Source of the DNA: Thalassomonas sp. M1454
GTDB lineage: Bacteria > Pseudomonadota > Gammaproteobacteria > Enterobacterales > Alteromonadaceae
DNA: 64,000 bases
Direction: 5' to 3'
Assembly: GCF_007097525.1 (NCBI RefSeq)
Contig: NZ_VKDD01000009.1
Location: 62,001 to 126,000 of the forward strand
A model generated the notes under the pieces. That model saw nothing but the letters and a program-made list of their open reading frames with translations. It was not told the DNA's origin and made no database searches. This document shows, one piece after another, positions 42,284-53,485 of the stretch (positions within the stretch are counted from its first letter, which is position 1; each line of letters starts with the position of its first letter). The translations under genes were made by a program, and so were the position numbers.

Positions 42284-43131
42284 AGTTTTAAATCTAACGC
42301 CACTTGATACAGTGCATTTTTTTTCACGCCATGAATTTCAGCCGCAATCGCACAAGCTTTTTTAGGTTTCATTTCGCTAAGAAGTAACTTTAACGTGTTT
42401 ATTGCCGCTGGAGAAATTGCATTAGGATCAACTTTTGCGCCCTCAATAATAAGCACCATTTCACCTTTTAATTGGTTTGGATCTTCATTTAACCAAGTTA
42501 AAAAGTTATCAGCAGTATCAGCATGAACCGTTTCAAAAGTTTTGGTAAGCTCTCTGGCAATGACGATTTGACGTTCGCCACCTAATACTTCTTTAATATC
42601 TTGCACAGTATCAATTGCTCGGCGCGGCGCATCATAAAAAATCATGGTACGAGTTTCATGCTCTAATTCAGCAAGTTTAGTTTTTCGTGCACCTGATTTT
42701 GAAGGTAAGAAGCCTTCAAAGCTAAATCGGTCTGTTGGCAAACCCGCTACAGATAATGCAGAAATAGCGGCACATGCACCAGGAATTGGAGTAACAGCTA
42801 AGTTTAAGCTTCTTAAATGCTTAACAATATGAAAACCTGGATCTGAAATAAGTGGTGTGCCAGCATCAGATACTAAAGCGATGCTTTTACCTTCGTCTAA
42901 CATGCTAGCAATCTGCTCTTGGCGCTGACGCTCGTTATGGTCATGCAAAGACATGGTTTTATTTTTAATATTATATGCTGATAATAAGCGACCTGTATGG
43001 CGAGTATCTTCACAACAAATCAAATCAACTTGGGTAAGTACATCAATGGCTCTCTGGCTAATATCCATTAAATTACCAATAGGCGTTGCAACGATATAAA
43101 GAGTACTTGCTGAAATTGTGGTTTGTGTCAT
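42280..43131 (-). CDS. rsmI: 16S rRNA 2'-O-methyltransferase RsmI
   Basis: Methylates the ribose of C1402 in 16S rRNA using S-adenosylmethionine. 283 residues from the ATG at 43131 (MTQTTISASTLYIVATPIGN); upstream in-frame starts at 43143 or 43170 are possible. Tetrapyrrole-methylase fold motifs are YIVATPIGNLMDIS, CEDTRHTGRLL, LVSDAGTPLISDPG and PGACAAISALSVAG. It is divergent from lpoA, as in E. coli. Confidence 0.96.
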   Translation of the reverse strand: MTQTTISASTLYIVATPIGNLMDISQRAIDVLTQVDLICCEDTRHTGRLLSAYNIKNKTMSLHDHNERQRQEQIASMLDEGKSIALVSDAGTPLISDPGFHIVKHLRSLNLAVTPIPGACAAISALSVAGLPTDRFSFEGFLPSKSGARKTKLAELEHETRTMIFYDAPRRAIDTVQDIKEVLGGERQIVIARELTKTFETVHADTADNFLTWLNEDPNQLKGEMVLIIEGAKVDPNAISPAAINTLKLLLSEMKPKKACAIAAEIHGVKKNALYQVALDLKL

Positions 43132-43341
43132 GTTATTTACCATTTTTAATATCGAAGAATAGCGCAGCAACTAAGTAGACTAAATTTCTTTTACATAAGT
43201 AAGTTACAATCTAGCTCTTGCCCTAAAGCGAGTTCGCAGTTTACTATAACAACTATATCTCTTGTAGCATTATTAATTAAGTTAGCGGCATTTTAGCTTG
43301 CTATAATACTATTAACTACTTTCTTGGACCATTTAGCCTTG

Positions 43342-45337
43342 ATGCAAATAAAAAATTCGACCTTTAAAACCCCACTATTTATCATTTTAAGTGGCATTTT
43401 TTTACTACAAAGCTGTGGTACGCCTGTAAGTGAAAAAGCACCTGTAGCAACGACTAACCTTGAAGATACTACTCAAGAAATCGAAGTAATTGAAGATAGT
43501 GAATTAACCCCTGAGCAAATGGTTGAACAGGCAAAGCAAGAAACTACAGAACAAGCTACCATTCTTTTATTGCAAGCTGCTGCGCTCTATTTACAAGAGC
43601 AAAAGCTGGAAAAGTCTTTATATATTAGTCATCAACTAAGTAAGCTGCCTTTAACTCGATCGCAAAAGAACTTTAACGAATTAAATTTAGCACAAGGCCT
43701 GTATGAATTAGGCTTTGCCGATTTAGCCCAAACTAAGCTAGATATGGTAAAACGTGAAACGCCATCACAAAGACAATTAAGGCTAGCAGCGCAAATTAAT
43801 GTGCAACGAGGTTTGTTAGTTGAAGGTATTGTGAGCTATTTAAACTATTATCAAAGCTACCCAACAACAGATATAACTGAGATTAATTACTTAAACTCTA
43901 TTTTTGCTCGCTTAAAGCCTTATCAATTGGCCCATTTAAACAAACGTAACGCATACGACTTAGATGGTTGGTTAGCACTTACAAACTCCGTAAGCACTTA
44001 TGGTACCGATGAAGTTGCTCTTGCTGAAAATTTCGAACAATGGAGTTTAAAATATCCACAGCATCCTGCAAATTTATTATTAGAGGATTACCAAGATAAA
44101 AGCTTAGCTGCTAATAACCAAGTTATTATTAATAATGTAAGCGTGCTAATTCCATTATCAGGGCGTGAAGCTATATTAGGTAAAACCTTACAAGCGGGTA
44201 TTTTGGCAGCTTATGGCAATAATCAGTCTCAACAAATAACCTTTATCGACACTAACTCAAAACCTATGGTTGAGATCATAGCGAAGCTCAACCTATTGCA
44301 GCCTGATTTTGTTATTGGTCCATTGTTAAAAAACCATGTAGATCAATACTTAACGTATACCAACAGCACTAAGGATGAGATATTATCAACGCAAAGCGAA
44401 GTAGCACAAGCTAGCACTATTGAAGTTAACGAGTTAAATCTTGAACAGTTAAACCTTCAGCAAAGCAGTTCGTTAGCAGATATCGATAACGAAAACCTAC
44501 ATTCTGATTTAGATGCTGTAGAAAGCAACTATGACTGGCCTACTCTGTTACTTAACTTACCTGAAAACGGGCTACTTGCCGAGCAGCATTATGCCTTTTC
44601 TATGTTACCAGAAGCAGAGGCGACACAAGCTGCGTTTTCGTTAAGCAAAAAAGGTTTTAAACAAGGCTTAGTATTAAGCCAAAACTCTGCTATAGGTAAG
44701 CGTATGGCAAACTCTTTTGCACAGCAATGGCGCTTACAAACAGGTTTTGAGCCAACCATAGTTTATTACCCTAATGGTAAAAAAATGCAGTCCGCAGTAA
44801 AGGGGGGATTAGATGTTAACCTTTCTGATGAGCGAATTAGGTCTTTACGTAATATGCTACAAGAAAATGTAAAAGCGGAGTCACGTAACCGTCGCGATAT
44901 AGATTTCATTTATTTATTTGGCACGCCAGATCAAGCAAAACTTTTAAAGCCGTACATTGACGTTAATACTAGTCCATTTGCGCAATCAATTCCGATTTAT
45001 GCAAGTTCTAGAAGCAATAGTGATGCAACTGACAGAAACTCTCGTCGAGATTTAACCGGCTTAACCTTTACCGAAATCCCTTGGCTATTAACTGGTAAAG
45101 AAAACAGCCCTGAACTTTCTAGCGAGGCGAAACAAATTTGGCCAACGAGAAGCAGTGCTTTAGAGCGTATTTATGCTATGGGAATTGATAGCTGGAATTT
45201 AACTAGCAAAGCTAAAAAAATGCAATTACTACCTTTACTAAAACACCAAGGAGAAACCGGCATTCTGCAAATAAATGAAAGCAGAGTGATAAGCAGGAGC
45301 TTTTACTGGGGCAGATATCGCTCTAGCCGAATTCAAC

Positions 45338-45354
<17 letters not shown>
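43342..45354 (+). CDS. lpoA: Penicillin-binding protein activator LpoA
   Basis: Outer-membrane lipoprotein that stimulates PBP1A peptidoglycan synthesis from outside. 670 residues from the ATG at 43342. Signal with lipobox LLQSCG. An N-terminal TPR-like helical domain is followed by a periplasmic-binding-protein-like domain (VSVLIPLSGREAILGKTLQAGILAAYG; IYLFGTPDQAKLLKPYID). Between them is a low-complexity acidic/Asn-Leu-rich insertion (about 355-400). The yraN start overlaps the end by 17 bp, so the genes are linked. Confidence 0.95.
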
Positions 45355-46314
<960 letters not shown>

Positions 46315-46384
46315 AACCAAATAACAAATCCATTCTCAATTGGTTTTGATATATTACGAATAATTAAAAGAATTAAACAAAAAC

Positions 46385-46951
46385 ATGAAACAAATTACCA
46401 TTGCCATCCTTTCTTTAGCCTTATTACAAGGCTGCGCTGTTGTTGTTGTTGCCGGGATCGGAGCTGGAGCTGCATCACTAAACGATCCTCGCCCTTTTGA
46501 TGTTCAAGTTGACGATCAAACTATCGAAGTTCAAGGTTTACGAGATATCTCCGAGAATGAAGCTTTAGCCAATGCAACAAACGTACAAGTTATTAGCTTA
46601 AACAGTACTGTACTTCTCGTTGGACAAGCTGAAACTAGAGCGGATAAAGATAAAGTACATAAAATAATTTCTGCAATACCTCGTGTTAAGAAAATTCACA
46701 ATCAGATCCGTATTGCTAAGCTAAGTACAGCCGGAACCAAAACCACTGACTCTTGGCTTACCACCAAAGTAAAGTCGAGTTTACTTACCGATGATCGCCT
46801 CGACGGGTCAATTATTAAAGTAATAACTGAAGATTCAGAAGTGTTTTTAATGGGTATTGTTACAACTAAAGATGCTAATATGGCTGTAGAAATTGCTCGA
46901 CATATCGATGGAGTTGCTAGAGTTTACAAAGCGTTTGAAATTAAAAAATAA
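46385..46951 (+). CDS. dolP: Outer-membrane BON-domain lipoprotein DolP
   Basis: 188 residues. Lipoprotein signal with lipobox LLQGC, a short hydrophobic glycine/alanine stretch after it, then two BON domains (about 45-115 and 120-188; NSTVLLVGQAETRADKDKV and KVITEDSEVFLMGIVTTKDANMAVEIARHIDGV). In E. coli DolP (YraP) keeps the outer membrane intact, binds anionic phospholipids at the division site and supports BamA. Last of the lpoA-yraN-diaA-dolP block. Confidence 0.95.
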   Translation: MKQITIAILSLALLQGCAVVVVAGIGAGAASLNDPRPFDVQVDDQTIEVQGLRDISENEALANATNVQVISLNSTVLLVGQAETRADKDKVHKIISAIPRVKKIHNQIRIAKLSTAGTKTTDSWLTTKVKSSLLTDDRLDGSIIKVITEDSEVFLMGIVTTKDANMAVEIARHIDGVARVYKAFEIKK

Positions 46952-46998
46952 GACTCTTATCACTATTTATTAATTAGTTTTCAGCAGCAGTAAACAAT

Positions 46999-47027
46999 AA
47001 AAAACCAGTCAAATGACTGGTTTTTTA
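46999..47027. terminator. Bidirectional terminator between dolP and sspB
   Basis: Eleven-bp stem AAAACCAGTCA / TGACTGGTTTT with a 2-nt loop and T/A runs on both strands. Confidence 0.92.
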
Positions 47028-47067
47028 ATATCGATAATAATAGCCGTTATGACTATTTTGATTGGTA

Positions 47068-47475
47068 TTATTTTACGATAGATAAAGAAGGTTTACCCTT
47101 TTTCTCTGGTTTGCTGCTCTGAGTTTCTTCAGGAACCTCAACATCGGGATCTGGATACTCAACACTAAATGATGAACCAACACCATTTTCACGCGCGTAA
47201 ATAGCTGCTATGGCTTCGTAAGGTATGTAAAGGTGTTCTACTTTACCACCGAAGCGTGCTGTAAATTCTATCACTTCACCAGCCATAGAAATTGAACCTA
47301 ATGATTCAGGCGCAATATTTAATACTATTTGCCCGTCTTGTACATGTTGCACAGGAACCAAAACATTTGGATATTGGGCATCAACCGCGATATATGGGGT
47401 AAGTTCGTTATCAACTAACCAATCGTAAAAAGCCCTAATTAAATAGGGCTTGTTCGATGTCATTTGCTCAGACAT
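47068..47475 (-). CDS. sspB: ClpXP adaptor SspB (stringent starvation protein B)
   Basis: 135 residues. SspB hands SsrA-tagged proteins to ClpXP. The SsrA-binding domain covers the first 110 residues (KPYLIRAFYDWLVDNELTPYIAVDA; GEVIEFTARFGGKVEHLYIPYEAIAAIYAREN), and the C-terminal tail with the ClpX-binding end (GKPSLSIVK) is present after a Pro/Glu-rich linker. It lies 15 bp after sspA in the usual operon. Confidence 0.97.
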   Translation of the reverse strand: MSEQMTSNKPYLIRAFYDWLVDNELTPYIAVDAQYPNVLVPVQHVQDGQIVLNIAPESLGSISMAGEVIEFTARFGGKVEHLYIPYEAIAAIYARENGVGSSFSVEYPDPDVEVPEETQSSKPEKKGKPSLSIVK

Positions 47476-47490
47476 TAGCTTAATACTAGC

Positions 47491-48132
47491 TTATGCTGGA
47501 CGACCGAAACGTAACTCACGCTCGGTTTCTGTTAAAGAAGCTTGGAATGATTCGCGATCAAATAGACGGATCATGTAAGTTTTAAGCTCTTTACTACCTT
47601 GGCCTGATAACTCAATGCCAAACGCAGGTAAACGCCATAATAATGGAGCTAAGTAACAATCAACTAAGCTAAACTCTTCACTCATGAAGTATGGTGCTTC
47701 ATTTAAAATAGGTGCAATGCTTAATAAGCTTTCACGTAAATCTTGGCGAGCTTTATCTGCATCAGCTGAATTACCAGTTAAGATAATCTTTGCTAGGCTA
47801 TACCAATCAGTTTCAACACGGTGCATCATAAGACGGCTACGACCACGAGCAACAGGATAAACTGGCATTAGTGGTGGATGAGGGAAACGCTCATCTAAGT
47901 ATTCCATAATGATTTTAGCTTCATACAAAGCTAGCTCACGATCGATTAACGTCGGTACTGTTCCGTAAGGATTTAAATCGATTAAATCTTCAGGTAAGTT
48001 ATCCATCTCAACTAAGTGGATGTCAACACCTACACCTTTTTCTGCTAGTACAATACGAGCTTGATGTGAGTATAAATCATCATCATATGAAAACAACGTC
48101 ATTACAGAACGCTTGTTGGCGGCTACAGCCAT
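47491..48132 (-). CDS. sspA: Stringent starvation protein A SspA
   Basis: 213 residues, a GST-fold protein without GST activity that binds RNA polymerase in E. coli and alters transcription under stress. N-terminal thioredoxin-like part (SVMTLFSYDDDLYSHQARIVLAEKG; LIDLNPYGTVPTLID) and helical C-terminal part (FSLVDCYLAPLLWRLPAFGIEL). First gene of sspA-sspB, just downstream of the bc1 operon. Confidence 0.97.
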   Translation of the reverse strand: MAVAANKRSVMTLFSYDDDLYSHQARIVLAEKGVGVDIHLVEMDNLPEDLIDLNPYGTVPTLIDRELALYEAKIIMEYLDERFPHPPLMPVYPVARGRSRLMMHRVETDWYSLAKIILTGNSADADKARQDLRESLLSIAPILNEAPYFMSEEFSLVDCYLAPLLWRLPAFGIELSGQGSKELKTYMIRLFDRESFQASLTETERELRFGRPA

Positions 48133-48190
48133 ATATCCTCCAAAGATTTCTCTTAAAAAGTGGTACTTACATTGTTATAAGTACGACAAA

Positions 48191-48228
48191 GGGGCTAACT
48201 ACTAATTTGTTAAAATTAGTATAGCCCC
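48191..48228 (-). terminator. Hairpin after the cytochrome bc1 operon
   Basis: GGGGCTA (48191-48197) pairs with TAGCCCC (48222-48228), enclosing a second ACTAATTT/AAATTAGT stem. The T-run is poor, so termination strength is uncertain. Confidence 0.6.
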
Positions 48229-48248
48229 AATTTACTATTGTAAAAATA

Positions 48249-48992
48249 TTAGTGAACGTCGCGCCAATATTCTTTCTTCAATAAATAACTAAGTATAAAT
48301 AGAATCACTAGGAAACCAAGTACCCAGTAACCTAAACGATGACGCTCAACTTTACTTGGCTCACCGGTATATTCTAAAAAGTTAACTAAGTCGCGAACTA
48401 CTACGTCGTACTCAGCAGGTGTTAATTCACCTGGTTGAGTCAGAACAAGATCTGCACTAGTAAGTGGGCGAACATTGTCTGATTGTAACATAGCTTTAGC
48501 TTCAGCGGTTAACTCTTGTACACCTTGTAACTGTTGGAATACATGTGGCATACCAACGTCTTTAAATACTGCATTGTTTACACCAAATGGGCGTGCACTA
48601 TCAGCGTAGAAAGAACGTAAGTATGTGTATAACCAATCGCTACTTCTAAAACGAGTAACAAGTGTTAAATCTGGTGGCGCAGCACCAAAGAAAGCAGCAG
48701 CTTCTTTAGCCGGCATAGTATTAGTGATGTGATCACCAACTTTTTCACCAGTAAACATTAACGTTGCCATGCCTTCTTTTTCATCTATATCAAGATCTGC
48801 AAAAGTACGGTTATAACGTTGATATTGTAATTGGTGACAACCTAAACAATTATTCATGTAGGTTGCAGCACCATTACGTAATGATTCTTTATCAGTGATA
48901 TCATTATTAGCTTTATCGAGTGCTCCTCCACCGCCAGCTGCTAGTGCTAATGTCGGCAATAAAGTTAGTAGAGCAATTATTATTTTTTTCAT
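48249..48992 (-). CDS. petC: Ubiquinol-cytochrome c reductase, cytochrome c1
   Basis: 247 residues. Electron carrier of complex III on the periplasmic face. Signal peptide (MKKIIIALLTLLPTLALA), haem c site CLGCH, the axial-ligand methionine region (KDVGMPHVFQ) and a C-terminal membrane anchor (LGYWVLGFLVILFILSYLL). The start overlaps the petB stop (TAATG). Confidence 0.97.
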   Translation of the reverse strand: MKKIIIALLTLLPTLALAAGGGGALDKANNDITDKESLRNGAATYMNNCLGCHQLQYQRYNRTFADLDIDEKEGMATLMFTGEKVGDHITNTMPAKEAAAFFGAAPPDLTLVTRFRSSDWLYTYLRSFYADSARPFGVNNAVFKDVGMPHVFQQLQGVQELTAEAKAMLQSDNVRPLTSADLVLTQPGELTPAEYDVVVRDLVNFLEYTGEPSKVERHRLGYWVLGFLVILFILSYLLKKEYWRDVH

Positions 48993-50257
48993 TATTTAGA
49001 CACCCTTTCTGGTACCGGCTTAGTTTGCTCATTTTTAGAGTAGAACCAAAGCGAAATGAAGAAACCAAAATAACCAAGAGTCGCGATACGACCAATTAAA
49101 TTAGCAAGGTCAGAAGCTGGCATAGTACCTAAAATACCTAACACGATAAAACAGATAGTAAATTGTACTAAGTTAACTAAGTGCCATTTGCTACGGAATT
49201 TGAATGACTTAACCGTACCACGGTCAAACCATGGTAATGCGAATAACATACCAATTGCCGCAAACATACCTACCATACCAAGTAACTTGTCCGGAATTAC
49301 ACGTAAGATTGTGTAGAACGGACCGAAGTACCATACTGGAACGATGTGCTCAGGTGTTTTTAAACCATTAGCAGGAGTAAAGTTTGGCGCCTCAAGGAAG
49401 TAACCACCACCTTCAGGTGCAAAGAACATAACCCAACAGAATAAAATTAAGAAACCTACAACACCCATGATATCTTTTACTGAATAGTAAGGGTGGAATG
49501 GGATAGCATCTACAATGTCATACTTATCAGTGTACGCTTTGTGGAATTTAAACTTACTCTTTTCCTCTTCAGGAACACTGCCTTTCTTCTTCTTAATGCT
49601 AGTGCCTTCAGGGTTGTTCGAGCCAACCTCATGTAGAGCTAGAATATGTAAGAAAACTAAAACAACAAGTACTAGTGGTAACGCAATAACGTGTAATGCG
49701 AAGAAACGATTTAGAGTTGCACCAGAGATAACATAGTCACCACGGATCCAAGTAGTTAAATCATCACCAATTACAGGGATTGCACCAAACAGTGAAATAA
49801 TAACCTGTGCACCCCAGAAACTCATATTACCCCAAGGTAATAAGTAGCCCATGAACGCTTCAGCCATTAACACTAAGTAAATTAACATACCGAAAATCCA
49901 CAGCAATTCACGTGGTTTCTGGTACGAACCATACATTAGGCCACGATACATGTGTAAGTAAACAACAATAAAGAATGCCGAAGCACCAGTTGAATGCATG
50001 TAACGTAATAACCAACCATAATCAACATCACGCATGATGTATTCGATTGAAGCAAATGCACCATCGCCTGATGGTTCATAATTCATTGTTAACCAAATAC
50101 CAGTTACGATTTGGTTCACTAGTACTAACATGGCTAATGAGCCAAAAAAGTACCAAAAGTTAAAATTCTTTGGAGCAGGATACTGACCAACATGTTTGTT
50201 CCATGCGTCAGTAATTGGTAAGCGCTCGTCAAACCAAGCCATTAAATTAGCAAACAT
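48992..50257 (-). CDS. petB: Ubiquinol-cytochrome c reductase, cytochrome b
   Basis: 421 residues, about eight membrane helices. It carries the two b haems (histidines in YMHSTGASAFF and HVIALPLVLVVLVFLHILALHEVG) and the quinol site (PEW-like motif as PVWYFGPFYTILR). A charged insertion (about 220-250, SIKKKKGSVPEEEKSKFKF) extends one loop. Overlaps both petA and petC by one base, a tight operon. Confidence 0.97.
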   Translation of the reverse strand: MFANLMAWFDERLPITDAWNKHVGQYPAPKNFNFWYFFGSLAMLVLVNQIVTGIWLTMNYEPSGDGAFASIEYIMRDVDYGWLLRYMHSTGASAFFIVVYLHMYRGLMYGSYQKPRELLWIFGMLIYLVLMAEAFMGYLLPWGNMSFWGAQVIISLFGAIPVIGDDLTTWIRGDYVISGATLNRFFALHVIALPLVLVVLVFLHILALHEVGSNNPEGTSIKKKKGSVPEEEKSKFKFHKAYTDKYDIVDAIPFHPYYSVKDIMGVVGFLILFCWVMFFAPEGGGYFLEAPNFTPANGLKTPEHIVPVWYFGPFYTILRVIPDKLLGMVGMFAAIGMLFALPWFDRGTVKSFKFRSKWHLVNLVQFTICFIVLGILGTMPASDLANLIGRIATLGYFGFFISLWFYSKNEQTKPVPERVSK

Positions 50258-50847
50258 TATGATTCTCCTTGACCGACACCAATTAATAAAGTGCCTTCTG
50301 ATGGGAATGAATGCTCTGGAACCACTAAGTTAAGTGGTGCTGGAACGCCTGCAAATACTCGACCTGCCATATCAAACTTAGAACCGTGACATGGACAGAA
50401 GAAACCGTAATCTACGCCTTCAACTTGTTCAGCAAAGTCACCTTTTTGATATGTTGGGGCACAACCTAGATGCGTACATACACCTTCAGCAACTAAGTAC
50501 TCAGGATTAATTGAACGATGAGGGTTCGCTGCATACTCCGGTTGTTGAGCTTCTTGTGAAGCTGGATCACGTAATAAATCGTCGTGACCACTTAAACCAT
50601 CAATTATATCCTTGCCACGGCGCACAATATAAATTGGCTTTCCTCGGTATTCGGCACGGATTAATTGTCCGGTAGCGATTTTGCTGATGTTAACTTCAAC
50701 TGGTGCGCCAGCAGCTTTCGCTTTGGCACTTGGGTTCCAGGAAGCAATAAATGGCACAGCTGCACCAACAACACCTACCCCACCAACTACTGACGTAGCT
50801 GCGGTAAGAAAGCGTCGACGGCCGTTATCCACGGGCGCATTGCTCAT
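50257..50847 (-). CDS. petA: Ubiquinol-cytochrome c reductase, Rieske iron-sulfur subunit
   Basis: 196 residues from the ATG at 50847 (MSNAPVDNGRRRFLTA), with GGAG about 7 nt upstream; a GTG 27 bp further upstream is less likely. Twin-arginine signal-anchor (RRRFLTAATS) and 2Fe-2S ligands in CTHLGC and CPCHGS. First gene of the petABC operon. The 50848-51104 gap holds its promoter region, which is AT-rich with no clear elements. Confidence 0.97.
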   Translation of the reverse strand: MSNAPVDNGRRRFLTAATSVVGGVGVVGAAVPFIASWNPSAKAKAAGAPVEVNISKIATGQLIRAEYRGKPIYIVRRGKDIIDGLSGHDDLLRDPASQEAQQPEYAANPHRSINPEYLVAEGVCTHLGCAPTYQKGDFAEQVEGVDYGFFCPCHGSKFDMAGRVFAGVPAPLNLVVPEHSFPSEGTLLIGVGQGES

Positions 50848-51104
50848 TTCATTTCTCCAATATTTACTAGACACTAATTTTAGATTTATATTTTAACTAG
50901 GGATTTTCTACAAAGTTAATCAATAAGTAATTAATTTCGACAAAATGTAGTTAAAAATTTTTTGTTTATGATAATGAAATGGACGTTTTTTTACAAGGTA
51001 AATCCCTATAAGAAGTACGCTTATTTTAAACAAACTCAAGAATCTAGACTAAAGATGTAGCAGAATTGTTGATAGCTTATTAGCGGGTGATTTTACAAGC
51101 AAAA

Positions 51105-51130
51105 AAAAACCGACCATAAGGTCGGTTTTT
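51105..51130 (-). terminator. Terminator of the rplM-rpsI operon
   Basis: Stem ACCGACC / GGTCGGT extended by A/T pairs, ATAA loop, T-run on the minus strand after rpsI. Confidence 0.92.
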
Positions 51131-51147
51131 GAACACGATAAGTAAAA

Positions 51148-51540
51148 TTAACGTTTTGAGAATTGTGGACGTTTACGCGCTTTGTGTAAACCAACTTTCT
51201 TACGTTCAACTTTACGAGCATCACGAGTAACGAAACCAGCTTTACGTAAATCAGAACGTAAAGTTTCGTCAAATTGCATTAATGCACGAGTGATACCGTG
51301 ACGGATTGCACCGGCTTGACCAGAAATACCACCACCAGAAACGGTAATGTTAAGGTCAAACTTTTCAACCATGTCTACTAACTCAAGTGCTTGACGAACA
51401 ACCATACGAGCCGTAGGGCGACCGAAGTAAACGTCTAAGTCACGATTGTTAATTGTAATTGCACCGTTACCAGCTTTCATAAACACACGAGCTGTAGAGC
51501 TCTTGCGACGACCAGTACCGTAATATTGATTATCAGCCAT
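51148..51540 (-). CDS. rpsI: 30S ribosomal protein S9
   Basis: 130 residues, full length. Signature [15 protein letters not shown] and [19 protein letters not shown], ending in the conserved basic tail [17 protein letters not shown], whose last residues reach the ribosomal P site. Follows rplM by 3 bp in the universal operon. Confidence 0.99.
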   Translation of the reverse strand: MADNQYYGTGRRKSSTARVFMKAGNGAITINNRDLDVYFGRPTARMVVRQALELVDMVEKFDLNITVSGGGISGQAGAIRHGITRALMQFDETLRSDLRKAGFVTRDARKVERKKVGLHKARKRPQFSKR

Positions 51541-51543
51541 TGT

Positions 51544-51972
51544 TTATAACTCCAAAACTTTAGGTTGTTGTGCAGTATGTTTGTGCTCAGCACCAGCATA
51601 CACTTTTAATTTACGGAACATGTCACGACCTAGAGGGCCTTTTGGTAACATACCTTTAACGGCAAGTTCAATAACACGCTCTGGCGCTTTAGCGATTAGT
51701 TTTTCGAAACTAATTTGCTTAAGACCACCAACGTATTCAGTATGCGAGTAGTAAATTTTACCTTTCGCTTTGTTACCTGTAACACGTACTTTCTCTGCAT
51801 TGATAACAACGATGTAATCACCAGTATCAACACTAGGAGTGTATTCTGCTTTATGCTTACCACGTAAACGAGAAGCAATCTCTGTAGCGATACGACCTAA
51901 AGTTTTATCTTCGGCGTCCACTAAAAACCATTCGCGTTGTACGCTTTCTGGTTTAGCTGTAAAAGTTTTCAT
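51544..51972 (-). CDS. rplM: 50S ribosomal protein L13
   Basis: 142 residues, full length. Motifs [35 protein letters not shown] and the C-terminal [20 protein letters not shown]. First gene of the rplM-rpsI operon; a long leader (about 140 nt) precedes it. Confidence 0.99.
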   Translation of the reverse strand: MKTFTAKPESVQREWFLVDAEDKTLGRIATEIASRLRGKHKAEYTPSVDTGDYIVVINAEKVRVTGNKAKGKIYYSHTEYVGGLKQISFEKLIAKAPERVIELAVKGMLPKGPLGRDMFRKLKVYAGAEHKHTAQQPKVLEL

Positions 51973-52110
51973 TAAAGAAACCCATTTTAAATAAAGTTAC
52001 ATAAATTAGTAATCAATTATCCGATTACCGGTTTAAATTAGACTACGCATTACCCCTTCGAGTATCGAGCCTGATGCTTTTTCAAGCAGTAGTAACGTTG
52101 GGAGCCGCGA

Positions 52111-52116
52111 ATTATA
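52111..52116 (-). promoter_or_regulatory. Probable -10 element of the rplM-rpsI operon
   Basis: A perfect TATAAT on the minus strand is followed by a GC-rich discriminator (TCGCGGC), typical of growth-rate-controlled ribosomal promoters. The -35 is unclear. It would give a leader of about 130 nt, which may be regulatory. Confidence 0.5.
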
Positions 52117-52214
52117 TAGATAAACAATCAAAAGATCACGTATATTTTTCACTCAAATGCAGTTTTTTTACATTTATTTTAAAATAGACGTGTTTTAAAG
52201 CCGAAAATCGCAAA

Positions 52215-53330
52215 TTATGGTAAATGTTCACTTGCTAAATAATCGTGTGATTGCATTTCTTGTAAGCGGCTTAAGCAGCGTTTAAATTCAAAATTTAAAC
52301 CGCCGTCGCTATATAATTCTTCCATCGCAACTTCTGCAGAAATAATTAATTTAACCCCGCGCTCATAAAATTCATCAACCATAGCAATGAAGCGGCGTGC
52401 ACTATCATCTGAATCTCGCCCCATCTGTTTTACATTAGCAAGTAAAACACTATGATATTCACGGCTAATTTCCATGTAATCACTTTGACTACGCGCGGTT
52501 TCACACAATTGATGAAAATCAAAATGAACGACCCCATCAGAAACGGCAATGGTGTTGAGTTGGCGATTATTGATTTCTATATCAACATTGGTTTTACCGG
52601 CATCTACTGATAGCTGTTTAAAGTAAGTACAAAGGTTCTCATCAGCTTTTGGATCAAGCGGGTAATGATATATCTCAGCTTGTTCAAGCGTGCGCAGTCG
52701 GTAATCAATGCCGCTATCAACATTAATAACATCACAATATTTATTAATTAAGTCTATTGCTGGCAGAAATCGAGCTCTTTGCAAGCCATTGCGATAAAGT
52801 TCATCTGGAATAATATTTGATGTGGCAACTAAGGTAACGTTATGACTAAATAGTTCTTCAAATAAAGTACCTAACAACATAGCGTCGGTAATATCTGAGA
52901 CAAAAAATTCATCAAAACATATGATACAAGTTTCATCAGCAAACTTTTTAGCAATCACTTTTAGCGGGTCGGCTGTACCAGTGAGTAACTTTAATTCTTG
53001 ATGCACTCGATGCATAAAACGATGAAAATGCACCCGCATTTTGTTTTCAAACGGCAGACAGTCATAAAAGGTATCAACAAGATAAGTTTTACCTCGTCCT
53101 ACTCCTCCCCAAAAGTACAAGCCTTGCACTACTTTAGGTTCATTTTTGCCGTAAGTTTTAACCCAGCCTTTTAATACTTTTTTAAAACCTTTAACTGGTA
53201 ATGGCTTATTTTCAAGATCTTCGTAGAGTCTTTGTAGGTTTTTGACTGCGTTTTCTTGAGCAGCATCATAGACAAAACCATCTTGTTGCAAATCTGCTTG
53301 ATATTTTTGTAATGGGGTCAATTTGATCAT
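52215..53330 (-). CDS. zapE: Cell division protein ZapE (AFG1-like ATPase)
   Basis: 371 residues. In E. coli ZapE interacts with FtsZ rings in late division and under low oxygen or heat. AFG1-type ATPase motifs: Walker A FWGGVGRGKTYLVD, Walker B CIICFDEFFVSD, sensor LVATSNIIPDELY. Adjacent to rplM and divergent from zapG, the conserved arrangement. Confidence 0.96.
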   Translation of the reverse strand: MIKLTPLQKYQADLQQDGFVYDAAQENAVKNLQRLYEDLENKPLPVKGFKKVLKGWVKTYGKNEPKVVQGLYFWGGVGRGKTYLVDTFYDCLPFENKMRVHFHRFMHRVHQELKLLTGTADPLKVIAKKFADETCIICFDEFFVSDITDAMLLGTLFEELFSHNVTLVATSNIIPDELYRNGLQRARFLPAIDLINKYCDVINVDSGIDYRLRTLEQAEIYHYPLDPKADENLCTYFKQLSVDAGKTNVDIEINNRQLNTIAVSDGVVHFDFHQLCETARSQSDYMEISREYHSVLLANVKQMGRDSDDSARRFIAMVDEFYERGVKLIISAEVAMEELYSDGGLNFEFKRCLSRLQEMQSHDYLASEHLP

Positions 53331-53485
53331 AAGTTTTCGTTAATACCAAGTTATAGGCTATGCCATTGAAAAAAATACACCTTTATACGTAAGTTAGGCT
53401 TGGGTATATGTAAAATCACAGCTATTATATAAACATGTACCTGAATTGGGTATATTTCATTTTCAAAATTTTTAGGATTGTAATT

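Noticed and set aside
51973-52110. Named L13 leader riboregulator
   Set aside because: The leader is long enough, but I could not match a known structure, so only a promoter element is reported.
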